A stretch of 39,798 bases of DNA from Betaproteobacteria bacterium (lineage in GTDB: Bacteria > Pseudomonadota > Gammaproteobacteria > Burkholderiales > Burkholderiaceae_A). The notes below the pieces were generated by a model. That model saw only the letters and a program-made list of their open reading frames with translations, was not told where the DNA came from and did no database searches. Below are positions 35,967 through 39,798 of this stretch, in pieces. The stretch covers positions 1 to 39,798 of the forward strand of contig JAGWXV010000006.1 of NCBI GenBank assembly GCA_018969705.1, in the 5' to 3' direction. The position numbers and the translations under genes were made by a program. Positions within the stretch are counted from its first letter, which is position 1. Each line of letters begins with the position of its first letter.

Positions 35967-36829
35967 CCGATCCCAATAAGCACGATGCCCGCCAGCATCA
36001 GGCTGGCCGCCCCGAGCCGAGACAACAACTTTCCTTCCTGAAGTAGTTTTGCGCCTGCGATCACGCCCAGCAGGATGCTGATTTCACGGGCTGGAGCCAC
36101 CATGCTTAAAGGCGCAATCGTCATTGCCCAAAGCACCAGCATATAGGCTAGCGGCGAGAGCACCGCCACCATCAGTAGCAGTCGAAGATCGGAGCGCACC
36201 CACTGCCGAATCGAAGCCCGATCAATCCATAGGGCAGGTGCGGTCATGGTTACCCGCATCACAATCGTGCCCCAATAAAACAACATCACCGGAACACCGA
36301 TTGTCGTCACAGACTGCTGATCCCAGACTGTATAGGTCGCAATCATCAGTCCGCACAGCAGCGCGAAACCGATGCCGCGCAATTGTGCGGGACCGAATTC
36401 GGTTGCGCGAGAGCCCGTGAGTCCGATCCAGATCGAGCCGGCAATGATCATGAAGGCCCCTGCAAGGCTAAGGGCTGAGGGCTCCTCACCGAGAATGACA
36501 ATCGCTGCGATGACCGACAGCAGCGGCCCGGTCGCCCTGGCCAGTGGATAGGCCAGCGAGAGATCTGCGCTTTTATAGGCCCGCAGCAGCAGCCAAAAAT
36601 AGGCGACATGCACGATCGCGCTGCCCAGCATCGCGATTAGCCAGTTAGGATGAAATTCCTCGAGCTTGGGCAGCAGCAGTCCTACCGGAATGGCCCAGAC
36701 CAGAATCTCGAAGATGCCGAGCAGTGCAAAAAAAGCGAGCCCATCTCCTTTGGCCCGCTTTAAAGCGATATTCCAGCCGGCGTGACAGACCGCCGCGAGC
36801 AGTACTAAGCCAAGGGCCAGTGTCGGCAA
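35963..36829 (-). CDS. EamA/DMT family transporter
   Basis: ~10 hydrophobic segments; LAYPLARATGPLLSVIAAIVILGEEPS. Confidence 0.88.
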   Translation of the reverse strand: MPTLALGLVLLAAVCHAGWNIALKRAKGDGLAFFALLGIFEILVWAIPVGLLLPKLEEFHPNWLIAMLGSAIVHVAYFWLLLRAYKSADLSLAYPLARATGPLLSVIAAIVILGEEPSALSLAGAFMIIAGSIWIGLTGSRATEFGPAQLRGIGFALLCGLMIATYTVWDQQSVTTIGVPVMLFYWGTIVMRVTMTAPALWIDRASIRQWVRSDLRLLLMVAVLSPLAYMLVLWAMTIAPLSMVAPAREISILLGVIAGAKLLQEGKLLSRLGAASLMLAGIVLIGIG

Positions 36830-36830
36830 A

Positions 36831-37529
36831 TCAGCTCAGGCTTTCGGACAGATGAACAAGGCTCTGGCCACGCGCACGCGCGGCAGTCACCTGGTTCCAG
36901 GCGGGCCGCCGCCAGCAGTTAAAGCCATGGTCAACACCAGCATGAACAATCAGGCGCACATTTTTGCGGCCACCGAGTGATTTGCGTACCGCCGCCACCG
37001 CCTGCTGCGGAATGTAAGCATCTTGGTCAGCGAAATGAAACAGCACCGGGCAGCGAATCTTTTTCGCTCGGTCTAAGTGCTGATGAATGCCGCCACCGTA
37101 GTAACACACTGCAGTGTCAACACCCGCCTCTGCCGCTGCGATATAGCTGAGTAATCCGCCCATACAAAAGCCAAGCGATCCGACCTTGCCGGTGCATGCC
37201 GGCTGCTGCTTTAAGGCTGCGACGGTTGCCTGCAAGTCGATGGCGGTCTGATCAATATTGAGTTTTCCTAAAAGGCCCAGGCCACGCTCAAAGCCTTGGG
37301 GGTCGTAGGCCAGTTCAATCTTTCGGCCCTCCCGCCAAAAAATATCGGGCGCGATGACACAGTAGCCATCGGCCGCATATTGATCCGCAACGGCCCGAAT
37401 GTGCTCATTCACGCCGAAAATCTCTTGAAGAATGACAAGCCCCGGCCCGCGGCCCGTTGGCGGCAGGCTCAAGTAGGCATCGAATTGCTCGTTGCGGGTG
37501 TTTTTTATAGAGATCCATGAGGCATTCAT
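36831..37529 (-). CDS. Dienelactone hydrolase family protein
   Basis: GPGLVILQEIFGVNEHIRAVADQYAADGYCVIAPDIFWR; GSLGFCMGGLLSY nucleophile elbow; HAGVDHGFNC. Confidence 0.92.
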   Translation of the reverse strand: MNASWISIKNTRNEQFDAYLSLPPTGRGPGLVILQEIFGVNEHIRAVADQYAADGYCVIAPDIFWREGRKIELAYDPQGFERGLGLLGKLNIDQTAIDLQATVAALKQQPACTGKVGSLGFCMGGLLSYIAAAEAGVDTAVCYYGGGIHQHLDRAKKIRCPVLFHFADQDAYIPQQAVAAVRKSLGGRKNVRLIVHAGVDHGFNCWRRPAWNQVTAARARGQSLVHLSESLS

Positions 37530-37603
37530 CGTGCTGGGCTCCTTTGGAGTGCGGGGAAAATCACCGTAAGATCAACGGTTATCTTTAAAAAACTCTATCA
37601 AAT

Positions 37604-38764
37604 ATGGCGATGCGTTCGTTATCAGGGCTTTTACGATTCTGGAGGGCTGGACTGCTGCTTGCGGCCGCCGCTCTCGCGATAGTGGTGTGGTGGCGCTCGG
37701 CCGCTGAGCCGGTCCAGACCACCCCGGTGGTGCAGGCCTTCGCATCGCAGACTCTGTCAGTGCTGAATGCCTCGGGCTACGTGGTGGCCCAGCGCAAGGC
37801 GGCGTTGTCATCAAAAGCCACAGGCCGCCTGGAGTGGCTGGGGGTGGCCGAGGGCTCGGTGGTCAAGGCCGGCGAGGTCATCGCTCGGCTTGAACGCCGT
37901 GATGTGTTGGCGCAGCTCGAGCAGGCGACTGCCCAGGTCGGTGTCGCTCAGGCTGAGCTTACCGATGCTGAACAAAACGCAAAGCGCAGCGAGCAGCTCC
38001 TGGCGCAGAAATTTATTTCGTCCTCGGCCCATGATGCAGCCGTCTCGCGCCTGAATAAGGCCCGCGCTGCAGTTGCTGCTGCCCAAGCGGCAGAGCGGGT
38101 GGCACAGGCCAATCTTGCACAGACAGAGATCCGCGCACCCTTTGATGCTGTGGTGCTGACAAAAAATGCAAATGTGGGCGATAACATCACCCCTTTTTCT
38201 TCAGCCATTGACTCAAAGGGCGCGGTGGTCACGGTTGCTGATATGTCGACACTCGAAGTCGAGGCCGATGTCTCGGAGTCCAGCATCAGCCGCCTGCGAA
38301 TCGGTCAGCCCGCTGAGATTGGATTGGATGCCATTCCGGGAGAACGTTTTGTCGGCGAAATTGCGCGGATGGTCCCGACCATTGATCGCGCGAAGGCTAC
38401 GCGTCTTGTAAAAATAAAATTCATGGCTCGCGATCCGCGGATCCTGCCGGATATGTCGGCCAAAGTGGTGTTCCTCGAGCGTCAGCTCTCTGATGCGGAG
38501 CGCCGGCCCATCGTTGCGGTGAATCGGCAGGCAGTTGCCCAGATCGACGGCCGGCAATGGGTCTACCTCATTGAAGGCGACCGGGTAAAGCGAATTGAGA
38601 TTGCACCTCCTGCTGATGCGGCTGCTGGAAAGTCGGCAGCATCGTCTGCCGCCGCGGGGGCGGCCGATCTCATTCCAGTGACCAATCTTCAGCCTGGCCA
38701 GCGGGTGGTGATTCGGCCGGGTGCACTCAAAGACGGACAGCGGATCAAGGTTGTTGCGCAATGA
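37604..38764 (+). CDS. MacA/HlyD-type periplasmic adaptor
   Basis: N-terminal TM; SGYVVAQRKAALSSKATGRLEWLGVAEGSVVKAGEVIARLE; IRAPFDAVVLTKNANVGDNI. Confidence 0.9.
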   Translation: MAMRSLSGLLRFWRAGLLLAAAALAIVVWWRSAAEPVQTTPVVQAFASQTLSVLNASGYVVAQRKAALSSKATGRLEWLGVAEGSVVKAGEVIARLERRDVLAQLEQATAQVGVAQAELTDAEQNAKRSEQLLAQKFISSSAHDAAVSRLNKARAAVAAAQAAERVAQANLAQTEIRAPFDAVVLTKNANVGDNITPFSSAIDSKGAVVTVADMSTLEVEADVSESSISRLRIGQPAEIGLDAIPGERFVGEIARMVPTIDRAKATRLVKIKFMARDPRILPDMSAKVVFLERQLSDAERRPIVAVNRQAVAQIDGRQWVYLIEGDRVKRIEIAPPADAAAGKSAASSAAAGAADLIPVTNLQPGQRVVIRPGALKDGQRIKVVAQ

Positions 38765-39444
38765 TCGAGTTGCGCCATGTCAGCAAAAGCTATCGGCGTG
38801 GTGACCAATCGGTACCCGTCTTGCGCGATCTGAGTCTGGTGGTGCGTCAGGGTGAGTTTCTCGCCTTGATGGGCCCTTCGGGATCCGGCAAAAGCACCTT
38901 GCTCAATTTGATTGCAGGAATCGATCGGCCCGATTCGGGTGAAATTGTCATTGACGGCCGAGATATCTCAAAGCTCTCAGAGTCGGATCTTGCACGATGG
39001 CGGGCCGCGAACGTCGGGTTCATTTTTCAGTTTTACAACCTGATTCCGGTGCTTACTGCGTTTGAGAATGTGGCCCTGCCATTACAACTGACGGACCTCT
39101 CTGAGTCAGAGAAAAAAGCCCGCGTGACCCGGGCCCTGGAGATGGTCGGCCTTTCAGATCGCACCGACCATACGCCCAGCGAGCTCTCTGGTGGCCAACA
39201 GCAGCGGGTGGCAATCGCACGGGCCTTGATTACTGACCCGGCCTTGATCGTTGCCGATGAGCCAACTGGAGATCTGGATCGGCAGTCTGCCCAAGATGTT
39301 TTGCAGATGCTGGGCCGCTTAAATCGCGATATGGGTAAGACCATCCTGATGGTGACTCATGATCCTAAAGCGGCAGAGCATGCGCGGGCCACGGTGCATC
39401 TTGAAAAAGGTCAGCTCGAGCGTGATGCCGAGCATTCGGCTTAG
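38761..39444 (+). CDS. ABC transporter ATP-binding protein (LolD/MacB-type)
   Basis: Walker [15 protein letters not shown], signature [15 protein letters not shown], Walker [17 protein letters not shown] overlap with adaptor. Confidence 0.95.
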   Translation: MIELRHVSKSYRRGDQSVPVLRDLSLVVRQGEFLALMGPSGSGKSTLLNLIAGIDRPDSGEIVIDGRDISKLSESDLARWRAANVGFIFQFYNLIPVLTAFENVALPLQLTDLSESEKKARVTRALEMVGLSDRTDHTPSELSGGQQQRVAIARALITDPALIVADEPTGDLDRQSAQDVLQMLGRLNRDMGKTILMVTHDPKAAEHARATVHLEKGQLERDAEHSA

Positions 39445-39468
39445 TGCCGACATCATTTGCCAAGTCCG

Positions 39469-39798
39469 ATGCTGATTTTTAATTTGTTGCTGCGTAATGT
39501 CTGGCGTCATAAGGGCCGCGCGCTGCTGACCTTATTGGGCCTGGTGGTAGCGATTTTGGCTTTTGGCCTGCTTTCGACGGTGGTCGGCGCCTGGTATGCC
39601 GGTGCGGAGGGCTCATCGAACGCACGATTGATTACGCGAAATTCGATTTCGCTAGTGTTTCCGCTGCCGTTATCGCATGCAGAACGCATTCGGCAGACCG
39701 ATGGCGTACAGCAAATCTCCTGGGCGAATTGGTTTGGTGCAATCTATAAAGAGCCTAAAAACTTTTTTCCGCAGTTTGCAATTCAGGCGGAGTCGTAT
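39469..39798 (+). CDS. FtsX/MacB-like ABC permease (5' part only, truncated by window)
   Basis: Own translation MLIFNLLLRNVWRHKGRALLTLLGLVVAILAFGLLSTVVGAWYAG..., open to the window edge. Confidence 0.85.
   Translation, partial: MLIFNLLLRNVWRHKGRALLTLLGLVVAILAFGLLSTVVGAWYAGAEGSSNARLITRNSISLVFPLPLSHAERIRQTDGVQQISWANWFGAIYKEPKNFFPQFAIQAESY

Noticed and set aside
37604-39798. Possible novel export system at the right edge
   Set aside because: Adaptor + ABC ATPase + FtsX-like permease is a known MacAB-like arrangement, and the permease is truncated, so no further claim is possible.

Overview
This is a dense, chromosomal, housekeeping-type window, most likely from a betaproteobacterium (Burkholderiales-like by gene content and order; the taxon is an inference). 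I see no mobile element, prophage or CRISPR array. Gene order: ribF(-, cut by left edge), purN, rsmB-like, desaturase | mltD-like(-), gloB(-) | methyltransferase, rnhA, RND adaptor, RND pump, dnaQ, RodZ-like HTH protein, TPR protein, L,D-transpeptidase, three small orphan genes, BLUF photoreceptor | argA(-) | hrpA, beta-propeller, polysaccharide deacetylase-like, sterol-desaturase-like, CinA-N-like | phasin(-) | HDAC-family, pbpG-like | IclR(-) | lutA, lutB | pyrD(-), bpt(-), aat(-), NUDIX(-) | tRNA-fMet, lipoprotein | EamA(-), dienelactone hydrolase(-) | MacA-like adaptor, ABC ATPase, FtsX-like permease (cut by right edge). Best leads: (1) divergent argA/hrpA starts 22 bp apart around one palindromic ATTATAAT, which could be a symmetric bidirectional -10 giving leaderless mRNAs both ways, plus the same short -10-to-start spacing at several other genes; (2) an uncharacterised cluster ending in a BLUF photoreceptor, with a possible CheW-like small protein and a two-TM/coiled-coil protein; (3) two neighbouring proteins (HTH-TM and TPR) sharing a paralogous NTF2-like C-terminal domain next to an L,D-transpeptidase; (4) a perfect 30-bp palindrome inside the TPR gene; (5) an RND efflux pair lying between rnhA and dnaQ. 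All family calls come from reading motifs by eye; no database search was run.
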